DNA of 64,000 nucleotides from PALSA-129 sp963842505 (GCA_963842505.1 CAWJGZ010000003.1:186001-250000); one strand, 5' to 3'; counted from the first letter of the stretch, positions 24,888 to 34,091 are shown. The notes: generated by a model not told the origin, from the letters alone. Made by a program: numbers and translations.

Positions 24888-27329
24888 ATGGCAAATGACG
24901 GCGGCGCGGTACAGAGCGACATTTACGATTCCACAAGCATCAAAGTGCTCGAGGGTCTTGAGGCGGTGCGTCTGCGCCCCGCCATGTACATTGGCTCGAC
25001 GGGTGAAATGGGTCTGCATCACCTGGTTTATGAAGTGGTTGATAATTCCGTCGACGAAGCTCTGGCAGGCTACGCTACCGAAGTTAATGTAACGATTCAC
25101 GACGACAATTCCGTAACCGTCATCGATAACGGCCGCGGCATCCCGGTGGACATGCATGAAGAGGAAGGCGTCTCCGCCGCGCAAGTGGTTATGACCATGT
25201 TGCATGCCGGCGGCAAGTTCGACTCCAAGAGCTACAAAGTCTCTGGCGGACTTCACGGCGTGGGTGTGAGCTGCGTCAACGCGCTCTCGGAACACCTGGA
25301 ATTGGAAATCTGGCGCGATGGCTACACCTGGCAACAGGAGTATGCCTGCGGGATTCCCAAAGCGCCGCTGGCCAAAGCCGGCAAGGTTTCGCGCAAGACC
25401 GGCACCCGCGTCACGTTCAAACCGGACAGCACCATCATGCAGGTGCTGACGTTCAACTTCGACACACTGGCGCAGCGTCTGCGCGAACTGGCCTTCCTCA
25501 ACAAGGGTCTCAGAATCACTCTCACGGATGAACGCACGGATCCGGAAAAGCAGCAGGAATTCTGCTACTCGGGCGGGATTGCCGAGTTCATCAAACACCT
25601 CAACCGCGGCAAAGCGGTGCTGCATGACAAACCCATCCATTTCGAAGCTGATCGCGAACTGCCCAACGCGGCCGGCACGCTCACCATGGAAGTCGCCTTG
25701 CAGTACAACGATGGCTACTCGGAGAACGTCTTCAGCTTCGCGAACAACATTAACACCGTGGATGGCGGCACGCACTTGACGGGCTTCCGCACCGCGCTCA
25801 CCCGCACCATTAACAAGTTCGGGCAGGACCAGGGCCTGTTCAAGGATGTCAAAGAGAACCTGACAGGTGACGATGTGCGCGAAGGTCTGACCGCGGTGGT
25901 CAGCGTGAAGGTGCCGCAGCCGCAGTTCGAAGGGCAGACCAAGGGCAAGCTGAATAGCGACATCGCCGGCTTCATGACGCAGTTCGTCAACGAAAAACTG
26001 GAAGAGTATTTCGACAAGAATTCGACGGTGGGCCGCAAGATCGTCGGTAAGGCCATCGAGGCGGCGCGCGCGCGGGAAGCGGCGCGGCATGCGCGCGACC
26101 TGACGCGGCGCAAGGGAGCTCTGGAATCGGGCGGTATGCCCCACAAGCTGGCCGATTGCCAGGAGAAAGATCCGGAGCGTTGCGAGTTGTTCCTGGTGGA
26201 GGGCGAATCGGCCGGAGGAACCGCCAAGCAGGGCCGCGACCGGAGGTTCCAGGCAATCCTGCCGCTCAAGGGAAAAATCCTCAACGTGGAGAAGGCGCGT
26301 TACGACAAGATGCTCGGCCACGAAGAAATCCGCGCCATGATCACGGCGCTCGGGACCGGCATCGGCAAGGACGATTTCGACGCCGCGCGCATCCGTTACG
26401 GCAAGATCATCATCATGACGGATGCCGACGTGGACGGCTCGCACATCCGTACCCTGCTGCTCACGTTCTTTTTCCGCCACATGAACGAGCTGATTCTGCG
26501 CGGACACGTGTATATCGCGCAACCGCCGCTGTATCGCATCAAGAAGGGCAAGAGCGAGAAGTATATCAAGGACGAGAAGGAATTCACGCGCGAGATCATG
26601 CGGCGCGCCACGGAGAATTTGCGCCTTGAGATCCACTCCAATGGAGCATTGCCTAAAGTCGTGCTGGAAGGCACGGAGTTGCGCGCCTACCTGCTGAATC
26701 TTGACGAGTATGAACAGATGTTCCACAAGGTGGAGCGGCGCTTGCGCGATCCGCGGGTGGTCGAAGCACTCGCCAATATCGACCTGCAGGTGGATCACAA
26801 AGCCGATTTCCAGGAGGAAGCCAATCTCCAGCCGATTTTGGAAGCACTGCAGAAACTCGGCCTGAATCCGGAGATGCGGCGCGATGAAGAGCATTCTTCC
26901 TACGGCGTGACGTTCCACGATTCCACCAACGCCGAACGCACGGTCGGTCTGGCGCTGGCCGCGCAGCCCGAGTTTCGCCGGTTCCGCACGCTGGCCCGCA
27001 CCATCGGCAAGTACAACCAACCGCCCTTCATGGTGGTGAAGAATGAGCACCGCGAGTCACTGCCGAATTGGGGCGAACTGCTGAATTACGTGAAGGCCGA
27101 AGGGAAGAAGGACGCGTCGGTGCAGCGCTACAAAGGGCTCGGTGAGATGAACGCCGAGCAACTGGCGGAGACCACTATGAACCCGGAGAAGCGCTCGCTG
27201 CTGCAGGTGCGGCTGGAAGACGCGGTGGAAAGCGAAGAGATCTTCTCGACGCTGATGGGCGAGGATGTGGAGAGCCGCAGGAAGTTCATCGAGGATAACG
27301 CGCTGGATGTGAAGAATCTGGACGTGTAG
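24888..27329 (+). CDS. gyrB: DNA gyrase subunit B
   Basis: 813 residues. The GHKL ATPase (EVVDNSVDEALAGY, DNGRGIPVDMH, GGLHGVGVSCVNALS) is followed by a transducer domain and the TOPRIM domain (VEGESAGGTAKQGRD ... DADVDGSHIRTLLLTFF). The C-terminus holds the GyrA/DNA-binding part (QRYKGLGEMN). It introduces negative supercoils. recF, often placed between dnaN and gyrB, is absent here. gyrA is not in the window. Confidence 0.98.
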   Translation: MANDGGAVQSDIYDSTSIKVLEGLEAVRLRPAMYIGSTGEMGLHHLVYEVVDNSVDEALAGYATEVNVTIHDDNSVTVIDNGRGIPVDMHEEEGVSAAQVVMTMLHAGGKFDSKSYKVSGGLHGVGVSCVNALSEHLELEIWRDGYTWQQEYACGIPKAPLAKAGKVSRKTGTRVTFKPDSTIMQVLTFNFDTLAQRLRELAFLNKGLRITLTDERTDPEKQQEFCYSGGIAEFIKHLNRGKAVLHDKPIHFEADRELPNAAGTLTMEVALQYNDGYSENVFSFANNINTVDGGTHLTGFRTALTRTINKFGQDQGLFKDVKENLTGDDVREGLTAVVSVKVPQPQFEGQTKGKLNSDIAGFMTQFVNEKLEEYFDKNSTVGRKIVGKAIEAARAREAARHARDLTRRKGALESGGMPHKLADCQEKDPERCELFLVEGESAGGTAKQGRDRRFQAILPLKGKILNVEKARYDKMLGHEEIRAMITALGTGIGKDDFDAARIRYGKIIIMTDADVDGSHIRTLLLTFFFRHMNELILRGHVYIAQPPLYRIKKGKSEKYIKDEKEFTREIMRRATENLRLEIHSNGALPKVVLEGTELRAYLLNLDEYEQMFHKVERRLRDPRVVEALANIDLQVDHKADFQEEANLQPILEALQKLGLNPEMRRDEEHSSYGVTFHDSTNAERTVGLALAAQPEFRRFRTLARTIGKYNQPPFMVVKNEHRESLPNWGELLNYVKAEGKKDASVQRYKGLGEMNAEQLAETTMNPEKRSLLQVRLEDAVESEEIFSTLMGEDVESRRKFIEDNALDVKNLDV

Positions 27330-27405
27330 GTCTTACGCCCCGTTCCGGCGCACTCATTACATATGGCTCGCGCCGTAACTCACCCTTACGGCAGGTTTGG
27401 CGAGT

Positions 27406-27810
27406 TCACTTCGCTGCTGCGGGAGCTGAACGGTTCTCGAGTTCGTTGTTTACCCGCGCCGCCGCGGCCTTCAAATCCGTGATGTGCGCGGCGGTGCAGG
27501 GAATCGTTCCAGCCGCGGTTTCGCACATCAAGGAGCCATCCTTCGCGAGCGAGATGCTCTTGACGCTCCTGGGGTCCGGGCCGGACTTTACGGTCTTCAT
27601 GCCGGGCAGGGCCGCGTTGAGCTGCGTTACTTGATCCTTGGTGCAGGCTTTATCCGCGACGATGCAGTGCGTCTTCCCGTCCGGACCTTGACTGATCACG
27701 ACATTGTTCTTAATGTTGCTCCGGCTGCTGTTGACCACGTTGGATGCCTGCCCCATCGCCGTCAGAACCGCAACACCAAAAAACGTCAGGGCAAATGCCA
27801 AAGTTCTCAT
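27406..27810 (-). CDS. small secreted protein, unknown function
   Basis: 134 residues. The signal peptide MRTLAFALTFFGVAVLTAMG (cleavage likely just after, near GQA) is followed by a mature domain with four cysteines in two pairs (HCIVADKAC and MCETAAGTIPC), likely disulfides. The two halves look like degenerate copies (DG.THC.VADKACTKDQVTQL versus DGSLMCETAAGTIPCTAAHI), suggesting an internal duplication. The start at 27810 is supported by GGAAGGGGA upstream and a TATGAT -10. The family is not recognised. Confidence 0.65.
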   Translation of the reverse strand: MRTLAFALTFFGVAVLTAMGQASNVVNSSRSNIKNNVVISQGPDGKTHCIVADKACTKDQVTQLNAALPGMKTVKSGPDPRSVKSISLAKDGSLMCETAAGTIPCTAAHITDLKAAAARVNNELENRSAPAAAK

Positions 27811-27862
27811 TGAGGGTCCCCTTCCTAATCGGCCCTCATCATAGGCGCAATCCAAACCCAAG

Positions 27863-29302
27863 TCAAATAAACAGGCTCCCGGCCTTGCGCACGTCTTCCA
27901 GGACCCGCTCCATGTCGCTCCTGGTGGTGCGGTAGTTCACCACGCAACCGCGCAGGGCAAAATGGCCGTGGATCTTGGCATTTGATAAGTACGTGCCGCC
28001 TTGGCGTTGCAACTCCACTAGCAGACGCTCGTTCAAGGCATCGAGATCGCCGGTGAAGTTCCTCGGCCTGTAGCGGAAACAGAAAACCGAGAGGCCCACG
28101 GGCGCCAGCATTTCAAAATCGTCGCTGACGTTCACCAGGCCTTGGAAATATTCCGCACAGGTGATGTTCGCTTCGACGGCCTGGCTGAGCCGCTCCGCGC
28201 CGGCGTACTTAATCAGAAGCCAGAGATCCAGGGCGCGGAACGGACGCGTAAGTTCGGGGCCGTAATCCCAAAACGCGAAGGCCTCGTCACGTTCCAGACC
28301 GATCACACGGGCGTATTCGGCGCCGTGCTGGAAGGCGGCGCGCGCGGCGGCGGGATCTTTGTAGAGCACGCAGCCGCAGCCCACCGGAAGGTAGAGCCAC
28401 TTGTGCGGATCGAGGGTGACGGAATCGGCTTCGGCGATGTGCTCGAAGAGATGGCGGGCGGAGGGCGCGAGCGCGGCGAAGCCTCCATAAGCGGCATCGA
28501 CGTGCAGCCAGAGGTTGTGGCGGCGGGCGGCATCGGCGATCGCGCCCAGAGGATCGAACGCTCCGGTAGCGGTGGTTCCAGCGCTGGCCACCACGCAGAA
28601 GGGTAGATGGCCGGCGGCGAGATCGGCCGCCACGAGGCGCTCAAGGTCCGCGGTATCCATGCGCAATTGGCCGTCAGTCTTCACGGAGCGGACGTTTGAT
28701 TCGCCGATGCCGAGCATACCGGCGGCTTTGGCGATGGAAAAGTGGGCTTCTTCGGAAACGTAGAGGCACATGCGGCGGCCGGCGGCGGCCATGCCTTCGC
28801 GCACCACGTTGACGGGCGCCTTGCGGCTGCGGGCGGCGGCCAGGGCCGCGAAGTTGGCCATGGATCCGCCGCTGGTGAGCAAGCCGGCCGCCCCGGCCGG
28901 ATAGTGGAGCATTTGTTTCAGCCAATCGATGGTCAAATGTTCCAGGTCCGTGCCGGTGGGCGCCGACCGCCAGCAGGTAGCGTTGATGTTGAGAGCGGCG
29001 GCCAACATACTCCCGATGGCCGTGATGGCGGTCCCGGGCGATGAGACGTAGCCAAAGAACCGCGGGTGCGCGTTGTGGCGGGCAAATTCCGAAATCACGT
29101 CGCGGAGCGTGCGGAGGAGTTCTTCGAAATCGGCTCCGTCGGACGGCAGGCGCTCGTCGATTTTTTGGCGGATCGCTTGGGAGGTTGTGGGGACCAGGAC
29201 CGGGCGCTCACTGAGAGATTCATAATAGGCGGCCAGAAAATCGACCGCCTGGCCGGCAATACGCCGGAATTCCTCCGCGGGGATGGCTAGTTTATCGGTC
29301 AT
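27863..29302 (-). CDS. PLP-dependent amino-acid decarboxylase (group II)
   Basis: 479 residues of the aromatic-amino-acid/glutamate decarboxylase fold. PLP-binding Lys sits in DPHKWLYLPVGCG (about 302-314), preceded by HVDAAYGG with the Asp that pairs with the pyridine nitrogen. The upstream LTSGGSMANFAALAAAR matches the phosphate-binding region. The substrate cannot be read from sequence: aromatic L-amino acids are the usual guess. The ATG at 29302 opens the conserved N-terminal helix (FRRIAGQAVDFLAAYYESL). It stands alone. Confidence 0.88.
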   Translation of the reverse strand: MTDKLAIPAEEFRRIAGQAVDFLAAYYESLSERPVLVPTTSQAIRQKIDERLPSDGADFEELLRTLRDVISEFARHNAHPRFFGYVSSPGTAITAIGSMLAAALNINATCWRSAPTGTDLEHLTIDWLKQMLHYPAGAAGLLTSGGSMANFAALAAARSRKAPVNVVREGMAAAGRRMCLYVSEEAHFSIAKAAGMLGIGESNVRSVKTDGQLRMDTADLERLVAADLAAGHLPFCVVASAGTTATGAFDPLGAIADAARRHNLWLHVDAAYGGFAALAPSARHLFEHIAEADSVTLDPHKWLYLPVGCGCVLYKDPAAARAAFQHGAEYARVIGLERDEAFAFWDYGPELTRPFRALDLWLLIKYAGAERLSQAVEANITCAEYFQGLVNVSDDFEMLAPVGLSVFCFRYRPRNFTGDLDALNERLLVELQRQGGTYLSNAKIHGHFALRGCVVNYRTTRSDMERVLEDVRKAGSLFI

Positions 29303-29499
29303 TGGATGGAGTTCAGCAGGTCGATGAAAAAAACGTAGCCGCCGACTCACGCAGATCAGCGCAGGTTGAAAACAAAAAGAATATCCGCGTTGATCTGCGT
29401 CCATCGGCGGCTGAACTTTTCCTTTTCAGCATTCCGTTAGGGTAACAACATTTCCCATACACGCTTTGGACTGTGGCGCAGTTGTATCTAGTGGAAAGG

Positions 29500-30090
29500 A
29501 TGAACGCTCTGGCACTCGTGGCGATGGCCGCTCCGGTGGAAAGGCCCGACGGCGGGGCACGCGCGATCGCCGCGGCAAGAGCGGGCGATCTGGCGGCCTT
29601 CGAGAGCCTGATGCGCCAGCATGAGCGCCTGGTGCTGGTGACGGCGGTGCGGCTGCTGGGCAAACTCGAAGATGCGCAGGACGCGTCGCAGGAAGTTTTC
29701 CTGCGGCTGTACCGCAACCTGGGGAAGATCGACGGGCCGCAGAATTTGCCGGGGTGGCTGTACCGCGTCACGGTGAATGTGTGCCACGACATGACGCGCA
29801 GGCGGCCGGCTGCGGTCCCGGTGGAGGAACTGCCAGAATTGGCGGCCACCGGCGCCGACCCGCAACAGAGCGCCACCCAGGCGGAGCGCCGGCGCGCCTT
29901 GCTGATGAGCCTGCGCTTCCTCTCCGAAAAGGAGCGGGCGGCAATCGTGCTGCGAGACTTGGAAGGACTTTCCACGGAGGAAACGGCGCGGGCGCTGGGT
30001 TCTAGCCAAGCCACCGTGCGGTCGCAGATTTCGAAGGCGCGCATCAAAGTGCGCGCGTTTATGGAGCGCTATTTCCGGAGCCATTTATGA
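29500..30090 (+). CDS. ECF-type RNA polymerase sigma factor
   Basis: 196 residues. Sigma region 2 (FESLMRQHERLVLVTAVRLL, then EDAQDASQEVFLRLYRNLG) and sigma region 4 (LSTEETARALGSSQATVRSQ) are clear, with no region 3, as in ECF sigmas. The ATG at 29500 is adjacent to an AAAGG; a GTG at 29473 in the same frame is an alternative. It overlaps the anti-sigma gene by 4 bases, so the regulator pair is made together. The target promoter is unknown. Confidence 0.9.
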   Translation: MNALALVAMAAPVERPDGGARAIAAARAGDLAAFESLMRQHERLVLVTAVRLLGKLEDAQDASQEVFLRLYRNLGKIDGPQNLPGWLYRVTVNVCHDMTRRRPAAVPVEELPELAATGADPQQSATQAERRRALLMSLRFLSEKERAAIVLRDLEGLSTEETARALGSSQATVRSQISKARIKVRAFMERYFRSHL

Positions 30091-30632
30091 ACTGCCAGGA
30101 ATGGGAAGAACGAATCGCGCTTTATGCGGCGGGCGATGCCGCGGCCGGTGAGGTCGCGGACATTGAGCGGCACATCGCCGGCTGCGCGGCCTGCCAGGTG
30201 TTTTGGAGCGACCTGAAGCAAAACCTGGAATGGCTGCGGGAAGCGCACCAGGAACCAGTCGCGCCGGCGCATTACGCGGCGGTGCGGGCGCGCGTCGTGG
30301 CGCAACTGGAGAAAGAGCACGTGCCGCGGTGGAAGCAGGTTTGGGTGTACGGGTTGGGCATTGCAGCGGTTGCGGTGGTGGTGATGATGGCGACGATGGC
30401 GCGGTGGCACGCGGAGGGCCCGCGGGTGGCGATGGTGGCGCCGGCGACGGTTGTTGAGAAAGCGGCGGATGCCGGCCAGAGGGCCGGCGGTAGACCGGTG
30501 GGTCTGCCCGACCGAGAGGTTGGCAGGCGGAAGCGCCTCCCCCACGGACAGCCGGAGACGCTGCTGGTGAAGCTGGAGACGGACAACCCGGATGTGGTGA
30601 TTTATTGGATCGCGGAGAGAAAAGGAGAATGA
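30087..30632 (+). CDS. anti-sigma factor with zinc-finger domain
   Basis: 181 residues. The N-terminal zf-HC2 domain has C3 and HIAGCAACQ (H-x3-C-x2-C), then one membrane helix (WVYGLGIAAVAVVVMMATMA, about 86-106). It should hold the ECF sigma factor at the membrane. The extracytoplasmic tail from about residue 128 to 154 is encoded by palindromic repeat-like DNA (30470-30546) and is odd: basic and Gly/Arg-rich (GRPVGLPDREVGRRKRLPHG). The frame stays open after it (ETLLVKLETDNPDVVIYWI). Confidence 0.85.
   Translation: MNCQEWEERIALYAAGDAAAGEVADIERHIAGCAACQVFWSDLKQNLEWLREAHQEPVAPAHYAAVRARVVAQLEKEHVPRWKQVWVYGLGIAAVAVVVMMATMARWHAEGPRVAMVAPATVVEKAADAGQRAGGRPVGLPDREVGRRKRLPHGQPETLLVKLETDNPDVVIYWIAERKGE
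30470..30546. repeat. palindromic repeat DNA inside the anti-sigma gene
   Basis: Three short palindromes in a row: GCCGGCCAGAGGGCCGGC, AGACCGGTGGGTCT and GGCAGGCGGAAGCGCCTCCC. The last resembles the intergenic palindrome at 58187-58207. The whole unit (about 77 bases) keeps the frame open. Confidence 0.5.
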
Positions 30633-30633
30633 A

Positions 30634-31347
30634 ATGAAACGAATGATATTGGCGCTGGCACTGATCGCAATGCCCGCCCTGGCGCAGGTGGGACAAGACC
30701 CCACGGAGAAGATTCAGAAACTGGTCACGCTCAGGTATGCGGACCCGCAGTCCGTTGTTAACCTGCTTCATAACTTTGGGGTGGATTTGCAGGTTGATAA
30801 CCGCATGAAGGTGATTGCCCTGAGTGGGCCGCGGAATCGCGTGACTACGGCCGAGGATGCCATCAAGCAATTGGATGTGCCTTCCGCCGGTCAGAAAGAC
30901 ATCGACCTGACGGTTTATTTCGTGGTGGCGAGCGACTTGTCGAACGTCACCGGCAGTCCCATTCCCAAGGAGCTCGACAGTACGGTGGCGACACTCAAGG
31001 GCACATTTCCATTCAAGAACTACGTGATGCTGGATGTGCTGTCGCTGCGCACGCGTTCGGGGGTGAACGCCGACGCGAGCGGGCAGTTGTCGGGCGGCCG
31101 GATCACTTCTTTTCGCGTCCGGTCAGCCAGCCTGGATGGCGACGGCGGGATGATCCGGCTGGATAACCTGAAGGCCGGATTGCGAGTGCCCATTGGCACC
31201 GCCGAGAAAACGCAGTACATCGATACGGGCATCGCAACCGATGTGGTGGACGTGAAGGAAGGGCAAAAGCTGGTGGTGGGCCGGAGCAGCCTGAATGGGC
31301 CCGATACGGCCCTGTTTCTGGTGTTGATTGCGAAAGTCGCGCAATAA
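30634..31347 (+). CDS. secreted protein with secretin-N-like domain
   Basis: 237 residues with a signal peptide (MKRMILALALIAMPALAQ). Residues about 30-85 (LRYADPQSVVNLL, DLQVDNRMKVIALSGPRNRV, AEDAIKQLD) resemble the short periplasmic domain of secretins. The C-terminal half (DIDLTVYFVVAS ... LFLVLIAKVAQ) is beta-rich but far shorter than a secretin barrel. It sits one base past the anti-sigma stop, so it is in the sigma operon. It may be the target or sensor of that system, but this is inferred. Confidence 0.65.
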   Translation: MKRMILALALIAMPALAQVGQDPTEKIQKLVTLRYADPQSVVNLLHNFGVDLQVDNRMKVIALSGPRNRVTTAEDAIKQLDVPSAGQKDIDLTVYFVVASDLSNVTGSPIPKELDSTVATLKGTFPFKNYVMLDVLSLRTRSGVNADASGQLSGGRITSFRVRSASLDGDGGMIRLDNLKAGLRVPIGTAEKTQYIDTGIATDVVDVKEGQKLVVGRSSLNGPDTALFLVLIAKVAQ

Positions 31348-31390
31348 GCGGGGAAGTTGGCGGGTGAAAAGCGCCTCGTATCGCGTATAG

Positions 31391-31421
31391 GACACCGGCG
31401 GCAAGACCGCCGGCGCTACCA
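31391..31421 (-). repeat. palindromic repeat family A, single copy
   Basis: By eye it is identical over 31 bases to 7335-7365. It lies between the convergent secretin-N-like gene and the ABC ATPase gene (gap 31348-31425) and might stop or stabilise transcripts from both sides. Confidence 0.8.
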
Positions 31422-31425
31422 GGTT

Positions 31426-32169
31426 CTACTTAATGCGCTCGTCTCTTTCGATTTTGCCGTCGCGGATGTGAATCACCCGGTGGGCGTGGAGCGCGATGTC
31501 GTTTTCGTGCGTCACCAGGATGATGGTGTTGCCCTGTTGGTACAGGCGCTCGAAGAGGCTCATGATTTCGTTGCCGGTGGCCGTGTCCAGGTTTCCGGTA
31601 GGCTCATCCGCCAGCAGAATCGAAGGGTTGTTGACCAGTGCGCGCGCCACCGCGACGCGCTGGCGCTGGCCGCCCGAAAGCTCGTTGGGCTTGTGGTACA
31701 TGCGGGCTTCGAGATCCACCTGGCGCATGGCCGCCTTGGACATCTCCAAGCGTTTCTCCGAGGGGACGCCGGAATAAATCAGCGGCAGTTCGACATTGTG
31801 CAGGGAAGTGGCGCGCGGCAGCAGGTTGAATGTCTGGAAGACAAAACCGATTTCCTTATTGCGGATGCGGGCCAGTTCATCGTCGGACATTTCGCTAACC
31901 AGGTTGCCGTTGATGTAGTACTGGCCGGAAGTAGGCGTATCCAGGCATCCAATGAGATTCATCAGAGTCGATTTCCCCGACCCGGAAGGTCCCATGATGG
32001 CGCAGTACTCGCCACGCTTGATTTCAATATCCACTCCCGAGACGGCGTGGATTTCCTGGTCGCCCATAACGTAGGTCTTCCAGAGATCGTAGGTGCGGAT
32101 GACGATACCGTCCCGCTTCAGTTGTTCGCCACGCTGGATGAGTTCTTTTTTTTCGGCCACGGCTGACAT
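31426..32169 (-). CDS. ABC transporter ATP-binding protein, MacB/LolD-like
   Basis: 247 residues. Walker A GPSGSGKST, Q-loop VFQTFNLLP, signature LSGGQRQRVAVARAL, Walker B ILLADEPTGNL and the H-loop region LVTHEND are all intact. It belongs to the MacB/LolD group, which powers export at the inner membrane. The adaptor gene is 39 bases upstream, but no permease gene accompanies it, so the permease must be encoded elsewhere. TACAAT precedes the ATG by about 40 bases. Confidence 0.92.
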   Translation of the reverse strand: MSAVAEKKELIQRGEQLKRDGIVIRTYDLWKTYVMGDQEIHAVSGVDIEIKRGEYCAIMGPSGSGKSTLMNLIGCLDTPTSGQYYINGNLVSEMSDDELARIRNKEIGFVFQTFNLLPRATSLHNVELPLIYSGVPSEKRLEMSKAAMRQVDLEARMYHKPNELSGGQRQRVAVARALVNNPSILLADEPTGNLDTATGNEIMSLFERLYQQGNTIILVTHENDIALHAHRVIHIRDGKIERDERIK

Positions 32170-32208
32170 GCTGATAGTTCCTGTTCCTGTCCCTAGATTG
32201 TATCGTGC

Positions 32209-33639
32209 TTAGCTCTTTGGCGCTGCGACCGGCTTGTTGTCAACCTTGACCTGGGCGTCGTTGGCGATAGTGCGGATGATCTGGTAGGTCCCCGTGACGA
32301 TTTGTGCGCCCTCATTCAGACCGGTCAGCACCTCGATATCGGTGGCGCCGGTGATACCGGTTTCCACTTTATGGAAGGTGGCCTTGCCGCCGGCCACGAC
32401 GAACACGCCCTGAACCTCTTCCTTACGGGCTTTCTCCGCGACGGGATCCACTTTGGTGGCCGCCTGTATGCCGGATGTGGAGCTTCCGGGCTTCTTCGGT
32501 TCCAGATCGCCCTTTTGGCGGACGGTGAGCGCCTGGATGGGAATGGTGAGCACGTTTTTGCGCGTGGCGGTGGTGATTTTAGCGGTGCAAGAGAGCCCGG
32601 GGCGGACTTCCTCGGGTGGGTTGTCCATGGCGATCACCACCTTGAAGTCTTTGGCTTCCTGGCTGGAGATGGCGCTTTGCGACGCCGCGACGCCGGTGGA
32701 GCGCAGGATGGCGGTGTCGCCGATTTCGGTCACATGGCCGGTGAAGGTCTTGTTAGGAATGGCGTCGATGGTGATCTCCGCCTGCTGACCAAGTTTCACG
32801 TTGACGATGTCGGTTTCGTCGACTTTCACTTCGGCGGTAATCAGGGACATATCGGCGATGGTCATGATGAGCGTGCCGGTCTGGTTTTGCAGCCCCGGAA
32901 CCACCGACTCACCCTCGCGCACGGGCAGGTCCGTGACCTCGCCATCGAGCGGGGCGTAGGAATCGTACTTGCGGAGAACGTCGCTGCTGCGCGCGAGGAC
33001 GGCTTTGGCCATCGCGATGCGGCGCTGCGCGGAAGTGAGTTGCGCGGCAGTCTGTTCGCGCTGGGACCGGGCCTGAACCAGGCGCGCGCGGGCTTGATCG
33101 ACGGCGGCCTTCTGGGCGTTGTAAAGAGCGGTCTTGCTTTCGAAGTCCTGCCTTGGGCCGAGTTTTTCCTTGTAGAGGTCGGCGGCACGCTCGGCATCCT
33201 GCCTGGTGCGGGCGAGATCGGCTTCGGCCTCGACCACGGCTGCCTGCATGGTAGCCAGGTTGTCGTCGGCAGCTTTCAAACCGGCTTCGGAAGCATTGGA
33301 ATCGGCCTCGGCGGATGCCAGACTGGCTTTTTGGGTTTCGACATCGGCAGTGGGCTGAGTGTTCTCAATTTTGGCCAGCAACTGGCCCTTGCGGACATGG
33401 TCGCCCTCACGCACCAGCAGTTCGGTGATGTCGCCCATGGCGTTGGCGCCGATGTTGATGTAATTCTTAGGTTTAATTTCGCCGGAGGCAGTGACGACGC
33501 TGGTCAGATCCTGGCGCACGACAGACCCGGTTTGCACCGTGATCACGCCGCGCTGGCTATAAACCGTGCTGGCGTAAACGCCCGCGCCAAGAACCACGAG
33601 GACGGCCAGGGTGATGATTATTTTCCACTTAGTCTTCAC
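32209..33639 (-). CDS. periplasmic adaptor (membrane-fusion protein), MacA-like
   Basis: 476 residues. An N-terminal membrane anchor (IIITLAVLVVLGAGVYAST) is followed by a biotinyl-lipoyl half (ITELLVREGDHVRKGQLLAKI), a long coiled-coil hairpin (about 90-210), the second half (SYAPLDGEVTDLPVREGESV) and beta-barrel domains. It links an inner-membrane pump to an outer-membrane channel. The start is GTG with GGAGA 8 bases upstream. The partner ATPase follows directly, but no permease or TolC gene is visible. Confidence 0.9.
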   Translation of the reverse strand: MKTKWKIIITLAVLVVLGAGVYASTVYSQRGVITVQTGSVVRQDLTSVVTASGEIKPKNYINIGANAMGDITELLVREGDHVRKGQLLAKIENTQPTADVETQKASLASAEADSNASEAGLKAADDNLATMQAAVVEAEADLARTRQDAERAADLYKEKLGPRQDFESKTALYNAQKAAVDQARARLVQARSQREQTAAQLTSAQRRIAMAKAVLARSSDVLRKYDSYAPLDGEVTDLPVREGESVVPGLQNQTGTLIMTIADMSLITAEVKVDETDIVNVKLGQQAEITIDAIPNKTFTGHVTEIGDTAILRSTGVAASQSAISSQEAKDFKVVIAMDNPPEEVRPGLSCTAKITTATRKNVLTIPIQALTVRQKGDLEPKKPGSSTSGIQAATKVDPVAEKARKEEVQGVFVVAGGKATFHKVETGITGATDIEVLTGLNEGAQIVTGTYQIIRTIANDAQVKVDNKPVAAPKS

Positions 33640-33824
33640 AGCCAGATTCTCCGTATCACCGCGATTAGACGCAAAAAACAGGGACGAAGTTCATTTCTAT
33701 TCTAGCCTGAGCGGGGCGTGCCCATTTTGGAAGACGGGCGAAGGAGCAGGAAGTTAGCCGCCCGCCGGGCGGGAACGGACGCCGAAACGGGCGCCGGGAC
33801 CAAATACAGGCCAGGATGCCGGTC

Positions 33825-34091
33825 CTACTTCAGCCAGTCCACCGAATCCGGTGGGGTATTCTCGCACTGGTTGGCTTCCGTGACGCCGCCGGAGAGCTGG
33901 GCGCAAGCGGTGGTGGCGGCGGTGCGAAGGGCTCCCTCGCGGGTTTCCGCCGACCCCGTGCGGCAATCGCGGTTGCCTTTAAAAGTGATACAGACCTGGC
34001 AGCGGAAGGGCTGTCGGTGGAGGGAAGAGAGCACCAGGTAGCCGAGCACGGCCACCGCGAACAGGATTCCCAGCAAAGTGGTCTTCTTCAA
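33825..34091 (-). CDS. small membrane-anchored Cys-containing protein
   Basis: 88 residues. An N-terminal membrane helix (LLGILFAVAVLGYLVL) is followed by a short domain with five Cys (FRCQVCITFKGNRDCRT, ATTACAQL, NQCENT). Its ATG overlaps the accA stop codon (ATGA), so translation is coupled to accA. The family is not recognised and no function is proposed. Confidence 0.6.
   Translation of the reverse strand: MKKTTLLGILFAVAVLGYLVLSSLHRQPFRCQVCITFKGNRDCRTGSAETREGALRTAATTACAQLSGGVTEANQCENTPPDSVDWLK

Noticed and set aside
24819..27050. 743-codon open frame antisense to gyrB
   Set aside because: It is a shadow of gyrB, rich in His/Gln/Arg, with no family resemblance.
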